15,460 nt of DNA from Candidatus Aminicenantota bacterium. GTDB lineage: Bacteria; Acidobacteriota; Aminicenantia; Aminicenantales; JAFGBC01. Below, piece by piece: positions 5,697 through 13,311 of this stretch. The notes under the pieces were generated by a model that saw only the letters and a program-made list of their open reading frames with translations, ran no database searches and had not been told where the DNA came from. Each line of letters starts with the position of its first letter. Within the stretch, counting starts at the first letter, position 1. The DNA lies in assembly GCA_016933355.1 (NCBI GenBank), contig JAFGBC010000259.1, forward strand, positions 1-15,460. Reading direction: 5' to 3'. Position numbers and translations under genes: made by a program.

Positions 5697-7084
5697 ACAA
5701 CCGGCTCGTCGCCGTCATCCTGGCCGCCGGCCAGGGCACCCGGTTCAAGTCGAGCCGGGCCAAGGTCCTTCATCCCTTGCTGGGCAGGACGATGATCGGG
5801 CTGACCCTGGATACGGTCCGCGCCCTCAAGCCCGAGCGGATCGTGGTCGTCGTCGGCCACCAGAAGGACGAGGTCGAGCGCGCGGCGTCCGGCCCCGGCG
5901 TCGTCTTCGCCCATCAGGCCAAGCGCTTGGGGACGGCCCACGCCCTCCTGACCGCCCGGCCGGCCCTGCGCGGACGGCCGGCCGCGGACGTCCTGGTCAT
6001 CAACGCCGACCTCCCCCTTCTTCGCCCCGCGACGCTCCGCCCCTTGATCGCCCGTCACCGCCGGCGGAAGAACGCCCTGACCTTCATGACGGCCGAGCTC
6101 GCCGACCCGACCGGCTTCGGCCGGGTGCTGAGAGGGACGGAGGGGCTGCGCATCGTCGAGGAGCGCGAGGCTTCGGCGTCCGAACGCGCCCTGCGCGAGG
6201 TCAACGCCGGCGTCTACGTCTTCCGGGCCTCCGACCTCCTCCGCTTCCTCCCCCGCGTCTCCAACGCGAACCGCAAGGGCGAGTATTATCTGACCGACCT
6301 CATCGCCATCCTCGAAGAGCGGGGGGGGAAGGTCGGCCTCTACCGGACGCAGCACCCGGACGAAGTCGTCGGCATCAACACGCGCTGGGAGCTGGCCCGG
6401 GCGGCGGCCGTCCTCCGCGACCGCAAGCTCCGGGCGCTGGCCGAGGCCGGGGTCGGCCTCGCCGACCCGGCCACGACCTGGATCGACCTCGAAGCGGCGG
6501 TCGGCCCCGACACGACGATCGGGCCGGGCGTCGTCATCGAAGGCCGGACCCGGATCGGCGCCGGATGCCGGATCGACCCCGGCGTCCACCTCAAGGATTC
6601 CGTCCTGGCCGACGGCGTCGAGGTCCGGGCCGCCTGCGTCATCGAGGGTTGTCGGATCGAGACCGGGGCCGGGGTCGGGCCGTTCGCCCGGCTGCGTCCC
6701 GGGACCGTCATCGGGGCCGGAGCCCATGTCGGGAACTTCGTCGAGATGAAGAAGGCCGATTTCGGGCGCGGCGCCAAGGCCGGCCACCTCAGCTATCTAG
6801 GGGACGCCGAGGTCGGGGCCGACGTCAACATCGGGGCCGGGACGATCACCTGCAATTACGACGGGGTGAATAAAAACAGGACCGTCATCGGCGAGGGCGT
6901 CTTCATCGGGTCGGGGACCGAGCTCGTCGCTCCGGTCAGGATCGGCCGGGGCGCCTATGTCGCGGCCGGCTCGACGATCACGAAGGACGTTCCGCCCGAC
7001 GCCCTAGCCGTGGCCCGCGCCCGCCAGGTCGAAAAGCCGGGCTGGGCCGCCCGCCGCCGCGCCAAGCGGCGTCCTACCACTTGA
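5693..7084 (+). CDS. glmU: Bifunctional GlmU (glucosamine-1-P acetyltransferase / GlcNAc-1-P uridyltransferase)
   Basis: Makes UDP-GlcNAc, the precursor of peptidoglycan and lipid A, in two steps. The protein is 463 residues (E. coli 456). The N-terminal uridyltransferase domain, about 1-232, has AVILAAGQGTRF (7-18), KVLHPL (K24), NADLPLL (D106, magnesium ligand; the usual Gly before Asp is Ala), GFGRV, NAGVY and GINTRWEL. A helical linker leads to the left-handed beta-helix acetyltransferase domain (about 255-445) with many hexapeptide repeats. The active-site block is VEMKKADFGRGAKAGHLSYL (350-369, catalytic H365), followed by NIGAGTITCNYDG. The C-terminus is Arg-rich. ATG 5693 overlaps the stop of the TPR gene. 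A run of eight G at 6321-6328 sits in frame in the N-terminal domain. Its last 11 bases overlap the convergent TonB receptor gene. Confidence 0.97.
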   Translation: MNNRLVAVILAAGQGTRFKSSRAKVLHPLLGRTMIGLTLDTVRALKPERIVVVVGHQKDEVERAASGPGVVFAHQAKRLGTAHALLTARPALRGRPAADVLVINADLPLLRPATLRPLIARHRRRKNALTFMTAELADPTGFGRVLRGTEGLRIVEEREASASERALREVNAGVYVFRASDLLRFLPRVSNANRKGEYYLTDLIAILEERGGKVGLYRTQHPDEVVGINTRWELARAAAVLRDRKLRALAEAGVGLADPATTWIDLEAAVGPDTTIGPGVVIEGRTRIGAGCRIDPGVHLKDSVLADGVEVRAACVIEGCRIETGAGVGPFARLRPGTVIGAGAHVGNFVEMKKADFGRGAKAGHLSYLGDAEVGADVNIGAGTITCNYDGVNKNRTVIGEGVFIGSGTELVAPVRIGRGAYVAAGSTITKDVPPDALAVARARQVEKPGWAARRRAKRRPTT

Positions 7085-9896
7085 AGCGCAGCGTCGCCCG
7101 CGCCTGGCGGGGCTGTTGCCGCGCCCAAATCGACCCGAAGACGGGGATGCTTTCTTTGACGAACGATATCGGCTGCTGACTGTTCAGGACGTTGAAGACG
7201 TCGACCCGGAGGCTGATGTCGCCGCCCCCGACCAGAGAAGCGCTCCCCAGACCGAAAGTCTTCTCGAGGCCGAGGTCCAGGTAGGAGTGCGAGGGCGATA
7301 GTCTTGATCCCCGTCCCTCGGGATAGGCATAATACCCGCCGAAGAAGGGGACGTAGCCGAGCTTTTCCCAGGGATAGCCGGACAGCCACTCGAACGCTCC
7401 GGAGACGGTCACGCCCCACGGCGCCAGGTACGCCGCGTTCAGCTTGATGTTGTGGTCGACGGCGTAGGGGAGCTTGCCGTACCAGCCCTCGTCGCCGATG
7501 CCGCGCCCGCCCAGCCCGGCCAGCGCCTGGTCGGCCCAGGCCTTGAGCGCCGCCAGCTCGGGGATCGGCATCACGTAGAGATGGTTTCCGAACAGGCCCA
7601 GGTAGTTCGTGCTGCCCTCCTCCTGCGACCAGGAGCCCGTTTCGGTCTGGCCGGGGTTCGTCCCCTTGGACGAGGAGTAGCCGTAGGACGCGTTGACCGT
7701 CAGGGCGTCGCCGACGGCGCCCTCCAGCTCGAATTCAAGCCCCCAGTAGTTCCGCCGCTTATGCTCGAAGTTGTCGTAGAGGAACTTGTAGATCGTCCGG
7801 ACATCGAAGACGGCAAGGATCTCAAGGAGGTTTTCGGCGTCGGCTTTCACGAAGCGGGCCTTGGCGGCCCAAGCCGGGCCGATCCGGCGGTCGAACTCGA
7901 CGAGATAGCGCGTCAGGAAGTTCGGCTTGATGCCGTCGGCGACCTCGAAGGCCTGGCTCTTCTGCTCGGACTCATACCGCCAGTTGGCCGGGTTGCTGAG
8001 GGCCGCCTCGTCCGGGTTCGTCCCCCCCTGCCAGCGGTGGGTCCGGAAGGTGAGGCCCGCCCCGGAGTTGAACAGGCCGAGGGGCATGGTCGTGATCAGG
8101 TCGGAGAAACGGCCCCAGCCCAGCTTGACGATGTTGACGCCGTCCCCGCCGACGTCCCAGGCTAGAGTCGCCCGCGGCGACAGGAAATCGCCGAGTCCCC
8201 AGGACCAGAGCCGGCCGCGGTCCGCGTCCAGGCAGGACTGGGTTTGGCTGCGCAGCCCCAGCATCAGGGTCGCCGGCCCGAAGCTGATCTTGTCCTTGAG
8301 GAAAAGACCGATGCCGCGGGCGGAGTTGACGAAGCTCAGCGGCCCGTACTCGTAGAAGAAGGTCGGCGTGCGCCCGCCCTCGCGCCACGACTCGAAATAA
8401 TACTTGGTCCCGGCGTCAAAGCCGTTTCCCGGATAGAGGTCGGTGTTTTGGCCGGTGAAGTCGACCGTGAAATCGGAGCGGACGTCGTAAAATTCGAGCC
8501 CGGCCACGAGCTCGTGGCGTCCGAGCCGGTTCACGGCGAACGACTTGGTGAGCTTGAGGCCGGCGTCGAACCGGCTCTGGTCGTCCGTCACCCGGCCGTA
8601 GGAATTATGGATGTTCCGGCCCAGGTCCTCGATGTAATACATGCTCGGTCCGAGGTCGCCGTCCAGGGGCTCGGTCAGGTCGTCGCGGCGGACGAAGCCC
8701 AGACCGGCCTCGAGGAAGCTCGTCGCGCTCAGGATCCCTTTGTAGTTGACCCGCAAGGCGGTGTCGCCGAACTCGTCCCGGTCGAACATCTCGGGAAACC
8801 CCGTCCCGCCGCTCTGGCCGAGCGAGGAGCGCAGGATCGAGGTCAGGGACAGGGTGTGGTTCGGGGCGAGCGCGTAGGTCAGCTTGGCGAACAGGTTGTT
8901 CTGGCGGGTCGTTTTGGCGCCGCCCGGGATCTCCAGGTAGTCGAACCTGGCCGTTTCGGTCTCTTCGGAGTCGACATAGACGTTGTCGGACAGGAAGAAC
9001 CAGAGTTTGTCCCGGACGAGCGGTCCTCCCAGGTTGAACACGGCGTTGGTGTTCGAGAAGCGGGACGGTTCGCTGACGACGGCCAGTTGCGGCCGGCGGC
9101 CGGCCTGGAGGGTCTTGTTCGTGAAGATCAGGGCCAGCTCTCCCCGCAGCGCGTTGCCGCCGCTCTTGGTCACCATGTTGATGATCCCGCCGTAGGCGGA
9201 GCCGAACTCGGGGCTGAACGAGTCCGACAGGACCTGCATTTCGTCGACGGCGTCGAAGTTCAGGCGGATGCCGGAGTTGCGGAGCCGGACGCCCGATATG
9301 GACAGACCGTCGACGATCCAGTTGTTGCCTTCCTCGCCCTCGCCGCGGAAGCTGGGCTGGCCCTCGACGGCCAGCCCGCGCCGCGTGTTGACGCGGACGC
9401 CGGTGACGCCGGGCGCGAACTTGACGGCGTCGACGACGGTCCTGTTCTGGGCGGGCAGCTTCTGGAGGTCCGCGGCCGTCAGAGTGAAGGAGGTGTCGGC
9501 CGTGGTCTTGTCGATGAGCGGCGCCTGGGCCGTGACCACGACCTCCTTCTCCAGCGCCGACAGGCCAAGGACGGCCTTCAAGCTCGTGACCTGCCCGAGG
9601 CGGACGACGACGTTTTCCTGGACGAGCGGGTTGAACCCGGCCCGCTTGAAGGTCAGGGTGTATCTTCCGACGGGAAGCAGCGGGAGACGGAACGAGCCGT
9701 CCCCTGCGGACAGGGCGGACCGCTCCCCCTGCAGGCCGGGTCCGACGGCCCGGACTTCGACGCCGGACAGGGCCGCCCCGCTCTCGTCCACGACGCGGCC
9801 TTGGATCTCGCCCGTCTCGACGGCCCAGGCCGGGCCGAGGGCCGCGGCGGCCAGGACCAGGCTCAAGAGATAGGAAGAGACGCGTGATCGGACCAT
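7074..9896 (-). CDS. Oar-like TonB-dependent outer-membrane receptor
   Basis: Outer-membrane beta-barrel transporter of 940 residues, expected to import an unknown ligand using TonB energy. It has a signal peptide at 1-25 (cleavage after GPAWA) and a carboxypeptidase-regulatory-like Ig-type domain at about 28-112 (GEIQGRVVDESGAALSGVEV ... LPVGRYTLTFKRAGF). The plug is at about 117-245 (VVVTAQAPLIDK, NNWIVDGLSISGV, SPEFGSAYGGIINMVTKSGG). The rest is a barrel of about 690 residues ending in the aromatic residue of ATLRFKW. This architecture is the Oar-type family, expanded in Acidobacteriota and relatives, often for sugars, peptides or adhesion; no ligand can be read here. ATG 9896 has an SD, GGAGGTG, 6 bases upstream. 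It lies 82 bases after the inositol-phosphate synthase gene without an obvious promoter, so read-through is possible. Its 3' end overlaps glmU. Confidence 0.93.
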   Translation of the reverse strand: MVRSRVSSYLLSLVLAAAALGPAWAVETGEIQGRVVDESGAALSGVEVRAVGPGLQGERSALSAGDGSFRLPLLPVGRYTLTFKRAGFNPLVQENVVVRLGQVTSLKAVLGLSALEKEVVVTAQAPLIDKTTADTSFTLTAADLQKLPAQNRTVVDAVKFAPGVTGVRVNTRRGLAVEGQPSFRGEGEEGNNWIVDGLSISGVRLRNSGIRLNFDAVDEMQVLSDSFSPEFGSAYGGIINMVTKSGGNALRGELALIFTNKTLQAGRRPQLAVVSEPSRFSNTNAVFNLGGPLVRDKLWFFLSDNVYVDSEETETARFDYLEIPGGAKTTRQNNLFAKLTYALAPNHTLSLTSILRSSLGQSGGTGFPEMFDRDEFGDTALRVNYKGILSATSFLEAGLGFVRRDDLTEPLDGDLGPSMYYIEDLGRNIHNSYGRVTDDQSRFDAGLKLTKSFAVNRLGRHELVAGLEFYDVRSDFTVDFTGQNTDLYPGNGFDAGTKYYFESWREGGRTPTFFYEYGPLSFVNSARGIGLFLKDKISFGPATLMLGLRSQTQSCLDADRGRLWSWGLGDFLSPRATLAWDVGGDGVNIVKLGWGRFSDLITTMPLGLFNSGAGLTFRTHRWQGGTNPDEAALSNPANWRYESEQKSQAFEVADGIKPNFLTRYLVEFDRRIGPAWAAKARFVKADAENLLEILAVFDVRTIYKFLYDNFEHKRRNYWGLEFELEGAVGDALTVNASYGYSSSKGTNPGQTETGSWSQEEGSTNYLGLFGNHLYVMPIPELAALKAWADQALAGLGGRGIGDEGWYGKLPYAVDHNIKLNAAYLAPWGVTVSGAFEWLSGYPWEKLGYVPFFGGYYAYPEGRGSRLSPSHSYLDLGLEKTFGLGSASLVGGGDISLRVDVFNVLNSQQPISFVKESIPVFGSIWARQQPRQARATLRFKW

Positions 9897-9914
9897 AGAA
9901 CACCTCCGCCCCTC

Positions 9915-9970
9915 CCGGAAGGACTCCGTCCCTCCGGCGCCGGGAAGCCTCCGGGCGCCGATCCGGCGCC
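9915..9970 (-). other. Two adjacent hairpins in the ino1-TonB receptor spacer
   Basis: Plus-strand coordinates: CCGGAAGGAC (9915-9924) and GTCCCTCCGG (9928-9937) form a 10-bp stem with a 3-base loop; on the minus-strand RNA one pair is G-U. GGCGCCG (9954-9960) and CGGCGCC (9964-9970) form a perfect 7-bp stem with loop ATC. There is no T-tract on the minus side. They may stabilise or process the transcript, or attenuate read-through into the receptor gene, whose SD begins 8 bases after the first hairpin. Confidence 0.4.
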
Positions 9971-9978
9971 GGCCCGGG

Positions 9979-11124
9979 TTATTTTTTCGCCTTGGGCTTC
10001 GAGGCCCGAGGCTTGGCGCCTTTAGGCTTGGCCTTGCCCTTGAGGGCGTGGGTTCGGATGAACTTCTCGGTCAGGTCCCGGGCCTCGTTATCCGTGAACT
10101 GTCGCGGGGGGGACTTCATGAAATAGGAGGCGGGCCCGTAGAGGGGGCCGCCGAGCTTCTTGATCAGGGCCAGCTTGGCGCAGCGGATCGCGTCGATGAC
10201 GACGCCGCCCGAGTTGGGCGAATCCTCGACGGACAGGCGGCATTCGAGGTTCATCGGGACGTCGCCGAAGTGACGGCTCTCGATCCGCAGGAAGCAGAGC
10301 TTGTTGTCCTTCTGCCAGGGGACGTAGTCGCTCGGCCCGACGTGGACGTTGTCGGGGTCGATCGTCAGCCCGCGGTTCTTGATCTGGGAGACGACGGCGT
10401 TCGTCTTGGACGTCTTCTTGGAGTCCAGCCGCTCCCGCTCGAGCATGTTCAGGAAGTCGGTGTTCCCGCCCGTGTTGAGCTGGTAGGTCCGCTCGACGGG
10501 CATGCCCCGGTCCAGGAACAGGTTGGTCAGGACGCGGTGGAGAATGGTCGCGCCGACCTGGCTCTTGATGTCGTCGCCGATGATCGGGAGCTTGCGCTTC
10601 TCGAATCGGCTCTGCCAGTACTTCTCGGAGGCGATGAAGACCGGGATGCAGTTGATCAGGGCGCAGCCGGCTTCGAGGATCTGCTCGACGTACCACTTGG
10701 TCGCTTCCTCGCTCCCGACCGGGAGGTAATTGATGACGACGTCGGTCTTCGTGTCGCGCAGGATGGAGACGATGTCGGCGGTCGGCCCGGGCGCCTTCTC
10801 GATGATCCGGGACAGGTACTTGCCCAGGCCGTCGTGGGTCATCCCGCGCTGGACCTTGACGCCGAGGGGCGGAACCTTGGCGAAGACGGTCGTGTTGTTG
10901 GGCCGGGTCATGATAGCTTCGGCCAGGTCCTTGCCGACCTTGTTCTTGTCGACGTCGAAGGCGGCCACGAACTCGATGTCCCGGATGTGATAGCCGCCCA
11001 GGTTGACGTGCATGATCCCCGGGACGAAGTCGGTCTCGCGGGCGTTCTTATAGTACTCAACGCCCTGGATGAGGGAGCTGGCGCAGTTGCCGGCGCCGAT
11101 GATGGCGACGCGGATCTTGTCCAT
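9979..11124 (-). CDS. ino1: myo-Inositol-1-phosphate synthase
   Basis: NAD-dependent conversion of glucose-6-phosphate to inositol-1-phosphate. The 381 residues match the short actinobacterial/archaeal class. The Rossmann motif is VAIIGAGNCASSLIQGVEYY (6-25). The catalytic core has LPIIGDDIKSQVGATILHRV (179-198, K187), then QLNTGGNTDFLNMLERERL (215-233) and SKKTSKTNAV, whose lysines contact the phosphate in the family. PMNLECRLSVEDSPNSGGV (290-308) is also typical. The last 20 residues are a Lys/Ala/Pro tail (KAKPKGAKPR ... KPKAKK) outside the enzyme fold. A perfect SD, AAGGAGG (11140-11134), is formed by the last codons of the upstream gene, and only four bases separate that stop from ATG 11124, so translation is coupled. 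With that CDP-alcohol transferase it probably makes an inositol phospholipid. Confidence 0.95.
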   Translation of the reverse strand: MDKIRVAIIGAGNCASSLIQGVEYYKNARETDFVPGIMHVNLGGYHIRDIEFVAAFDVDKNKVGKDLAEAIMTRPNNTTVFAKVPPLGVKVQRGMTHDGLGKYLSRIIEKAPGPTADIVSILRDTKTDVVINYLPVGSEEATKWYVEQILEAGCALINCIPVFIASEKYWQSRFEKRKLPIIGDDIKSQVGATILHRVLTNLFLDRGMPVERTYQLNTGGNTDFLNMLERERLDSKKTSKTNAVVSQIKNRGLTIDPDNVHVGPSDYVPWQKDNKLCFLRIESRHFGDVPMNLECRLSVEDSPNSGGVVIDAIRCAKLALIKKLGGPLYGPASYFMKSPPRQFTDNEARDLTEKFIRTHALKGKAKPKGAKPRASKPKAKK

Positions 11125-11128
11125 GGAA

Positions 11129-11782
11129 TTAAACCTCCTTGGTCCCCGCGGGGACGTTGGCGAGCTTGTCCGCCCGGCGGACGTAGGCGATCCTCTGGGC
11201 GGCGGTGATATGGGAGAAGAACGCGATCAGACAGAGGGCGACGGTCATGGCCGGGTCGAAGACGCGGAAGGCGGCGCCCAGGAGCGCGGCGGTCGCCATC
11301 AGGATGATCCGCTCGGCCCGCTGCATGATTCCGACCTTGCAGTCGAACCCCAGCCCCTCGGCCCGGGCCCGGGTGTAGCTGACCATGGTCGAGCCCAGGA
11401 AGCCGAAGAAGACGACCCAGAGGACCCAGGACGCTCGGAAATGCCAGGCCAGCCCCATCAGGATGAGGAACTCCGAGTAGCGGTCGAGCGACGAGTCGAA
11501 GATGGCGCCGTAGCGGCTCTTTTTATTGGCGCGGACGGCGACCTTGCCGTCCAGGACGTCGAGAAGGCCGCAGACGACGACGGCCAGCCCCCCCCAGCCC
11601 GGCTCGCCCGAGAAAAAGAGAAGGCCGGCGGCCGCACCGGCCAGGAGGCCGATGACGCTCAGGGTGTTGGGCGAGACGCCGAGCCGCACGAAAAAAACGG
11701 CGATGCGCTCGAAGAAGGACAGGACGGCGCGGATCAGGAAGGTGGGAAGAAATCGAAAAGATGGGGCGTTTTCTTTGTTCAT
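11129..11782 (-). CDS. CDP-alcohol phosphatidyltransferase, probable phosphatidylinositol-phosphate synthase
   Basis: Integral membrane enzyme of 217 residues, expected to transfer a phosphatidyl group from CDP-diacylglycerol to an alcohol. About six hydrophobic segments are visible: about 39-57, 65-76, 104-115, 119-136, 158-173 and 178-194. The family signature DxxDGxxAR...GxxxDxxxD is nearly intact: D75, D78, G79, A82, G92, D96, D100. At the usual Arg of 'AR' there is Val, with Arg one residue later (AVR, 82-84). SSLDRYSEF after D96 resembles inositol-phosphate-using members. The adjoining, translationally coupled inositol-1-phosphate synthase makes inositol-1-phosphate the likely acceptor (inference). 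The alternative is another CDP-alcohol transferase such as PgsA. It is the first gene of its operon and starts at ATG 11782 without a strong SD; a hairpin lies just upstream. Confidence 0.85.
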   Translation of the reverse strand: MNKENAPSFRFLPTFLIRAVLSFFERIAVFFVRLGVSPNTLSVIGLLAGAAAGLLFFSGEPGWGGLAVVVCGLLDVLDGKVAVRANKKSRYGAIFDSSLDRYSEFLILMGLAWHFRASWVLWVVFFGFLGSTMVSYTRARAEGLGFDCKVGIMQRAERIILMATAALLGAAFRVFDPAMTVALCLIAFFSHITAAQRIAYVRRADKLANVPAGTKEV

Positions 11783-11790
11783 ATCGGTGA

Positions 11791-11809
11791 CTCGGCGAAA
11801 ACCGCCGAG
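11791..11809 (-). promoter_or_regulatory. Hairpin in the leader of the inositol-lipid operon
   Basis: CTCGGCG (11791-11797) and CGCCGAG (11803-11809) form a perfect 7-bp stem with a 5-base loop. On the minus-strand RNA it ends eight bases before the start codon at 11782, where an SD would normally lie, and no good SD is present. It may gate translation, but this is untested. Confidence 0.35.
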
Positions 11810-11815
11810 AAAGGC

Positions 11816-11844
11816 AAATTACCCCAAATCGGGTCTAAAATCAA
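11816..11844 (-). promoter_or_regulatory. Weak candidate promoter for the inositol-lipid operon
   Basis: On the minus strand, TTGATT (11844-11839, 4/6), a 17-base spacer and TAATTT (11821-11816, 3/6), about 34 bases from the start codon. A second option is the TATAAT readable on the minus strand at 11893-11888, about 105 bases upstream but with no -35. The choice is uncertain. Confidence 0.25.
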
Positions 11845-11889
11845 GTCGCGTCCGTTCCGGCGGTAACTTTTCGGGCGCCGGCGGCGTAT

Positions 11890-11895
11890 TATAAT
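11890..11895 (+). promoter_or_regulatory. -10 element for the tandem outer-membrane protein genes
   Basis: A perfect TATAAT at 11890-11895 in an otherwise very GC-rich spacer. The -35 is poor: TTTTCG at 11868-11873 (16-base spacer) is the best found. Transcription would start near 11902, giving a leader of about 82 bases. The overlapping text also reads TATAAT on the minus strand, so a bidirectional promoter is possible. Confidence 0.45.
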
Positions 11896-11963
11896 CAATG
11901 CGAAAGCCTGCGCCGGAGCGGTCGAGGGGGCGTCGCCGCCCGGGCTCTGCCAGGGATCCGATC

Positions 11964-11987
11964 ATGTCCGAAGGAGCAGACCGATGA
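11964..11987 (+). other. Possible 7-codon upstream ORF overlapping the next start by ATGA
   Basis: ATG 11964 opens MSEGADR and stops at TGA 11985-11987, overlapping the ATG (11984) of the next gene. It has its own SD-like AGGGA (11952-11956, spacing 7), and the SD of the main gene, AAGGAG (11971-11976), lies inside it. It could be a leader peptide that couples or tunes translation, but an ORF this short is easily chance. Confidence 0.2.
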
Positions 11988-13300
11988 GCGTTCGAAGATG
12001 CGTCCCGGGGCGCGGCCCGGCCCTCCCCGTCCTGATCGTCCTCCTGGCCCTGGCCGCCCCGGCGGCGTTCGCCCAGGAGGCGGAGCCGGAGATCGAGGCC
12101 CTCAAGAAGACGGCCCCCCGCGTCTACCTCGACTGTGGGAGCTGCGACATCAACTACATCAAAACCGAGATCACCTTCGTCAATTATGTCAGGGACCGCA
12201 ACGAAGCCCAGATCCACGTCATGATCACGACGCTGCGGACGGGGAGCGGCGGCTACGAGTACACCGTTTCCTTCCTGGGACAGGACGATTTCGCGGGGAT
12301 GAACGACGTCCAGACCTACTACGCCGGCAAGCTCGACACGGACGACGAAGTCCGGAGGGGGCTGGTCAAGGTCCTCAAAGTCGGGCTGATGCCCTACGTG
12401 GCCCGGACCTCGATCGCGTCCCGGATCGCCCTGAATTGGACTCCGGAGGACAAGCCGGCCGAGGGGCCCGACCGCTGGAACTTCTGGGTCTTCAGCCTGA
12501 GCGCCAGCGGCTATTTCAACGGCGAGTCGACCTATAAATACGGCTCGCTTCACTTCAACGGCTCGGCCAACCGGGTCACTCCCGACCTCAAGGTCGGGCT
12601 GTCCCTGTCCGCCTACCGATCCCGGGATAAGTTCATCCTCGAAGACGGGACGATCGACAGCGTCTCCGAAAGCGCCGGCTTCAGCGGCCTCGTCGTCAAG
12701 AGCTTGAGCGACCACTGGTCGGCCGGCGCCTACGTCGAGGCGGAATCCTCGAGCTACAGCAACCTGGACCTGAGCCTGACGGTCGCCCCGGCCGTCGAGT
12801 TCAACCTCTTCCCCTACGCGGAGTCGACGCGGCGCCAGCTCCGCTTCCTGTACAAACTCGGGTTCAGCGCGGTTCGCTACCGCGAGGAGACGATCTACCT
12901 TAAGACGTCGGAGCGCCTCTGGAAGGAGTCCCTGTCGGCCAGCCTCGAGCTCAAGGAGAAATGGGGCTCGGTCAGCGCGTCCCTCGAGGGCTCCCATTAT
13001 TTCCACGACGCGAGGAAATACAGGCTGGAGATCTTCTCGATCTGCTCGCTCCAGCTCGTCAAGGGCCTCAACGCCTATGTCCTCGGAAGCGCCTCCCGGA
13101 CCCGCGACCTGCTCGGCCTGCCCCGGGGCGGCGCGACCCTGGAGGAGGTCCTCCTCCAGCGCAAGCAGCTGGCGACGGGCTATAGCTACTTCGCGGCGGT
13201 CGGGCTGAGCTTCACGTTCGGCTCGGTCTTCACCAACGTCGTCAATCCCCGCTTCGGGACGGTCGGGAGCGGCGGGACGTCGATCTCGATCAGCAATTGA
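11984..13300 (+). CDS. Secreted/outer-membrane beta-barrel protein of unknown function (paralogue 1)
   Basis: Not a family I can name. The 438-residue protein has a signal peptide (1-30, cleavage after AAFA). A periplasmic-looking domain at about 45-150 has YLDCGSCDINYIKTEI with a CxxC pair (C51, C54) and a TGSGG turn. From about residue 165 (WNFWVFSLSASGYFNGE) the protein is rich in alternating hydrophobic/polar stretches, Ser, Gly and aromatics, as in outer-membrane barrels. Recognisable blocks are SDHWSAGAY, VAPAVEFNLFPYAESTRRQL, RFLYKLGF, EETIY and LGLSFTFGSV..NVVNPRF (F424). After the last strand comes a Gly/Ser tail containing GGTSISIS. ATG 11984 has SD AAGGAG, 7 bases upstream. The next gene, 11 bases on, is a paralogue. 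Outer-membrane location is inference from sequence texture; no ligand or activity can be read. Confidence 0.85.
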   Translation: MSVRRCVPGRGPALPVLIVLLALAAPAAFAQEAEPEIEALKKTAPRVYLDCGSCDINYIKTEITFVNYVRDRNEAQIHVMITTLRTGSGGYEYTVSFLGQDDFAGMNDVQTYYAGKLDTDDEVRRGLVKVLKVGLMPYVARTSIASRIALNWTPEDKPAEGPDRWNFWVFSLSASGYFNGESTYKYGSLHFNGSANRVTPDLKVGLSLSAYRSRDKFILEDGTIDSVSESAGFSGLVVKSLSDHWSAGAYVEAESSSYSNLDLSLTVAPAVEFNLFPYAESTRRQLRFLYKLGFSAVRYREETIYLKTSERLWKESLSASLELKEKWGSVSASLEGSHYFHDARKYRLEIFSICSLQLVKGLNAYVLGSASRTRDLLGLPRGGATLEEVLLQRKQLATGYSYFAAVGLSFTFGSVFTNVVNPRFGTVGSGGTSISISN

Positions 13301-13311
13301 GGATGATGCCG

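Noticed and set aside
6321..6328. Run of eight G within glmU as a possible programmed slip or frameshift
   Set aside because: The frame on both sides encodes intact GlmU, so no frameshift is needed. A homopolymer this long merits only a check of base calling.
9951..9990. GC hairpin followed by T-rich run on the plus strand, resembling an intrinsic terminator
   Set aside because: No plus-strand gene precedes it. The T-run is the complement of the final Lys codons and stop of the minus-strand ino1 gene.
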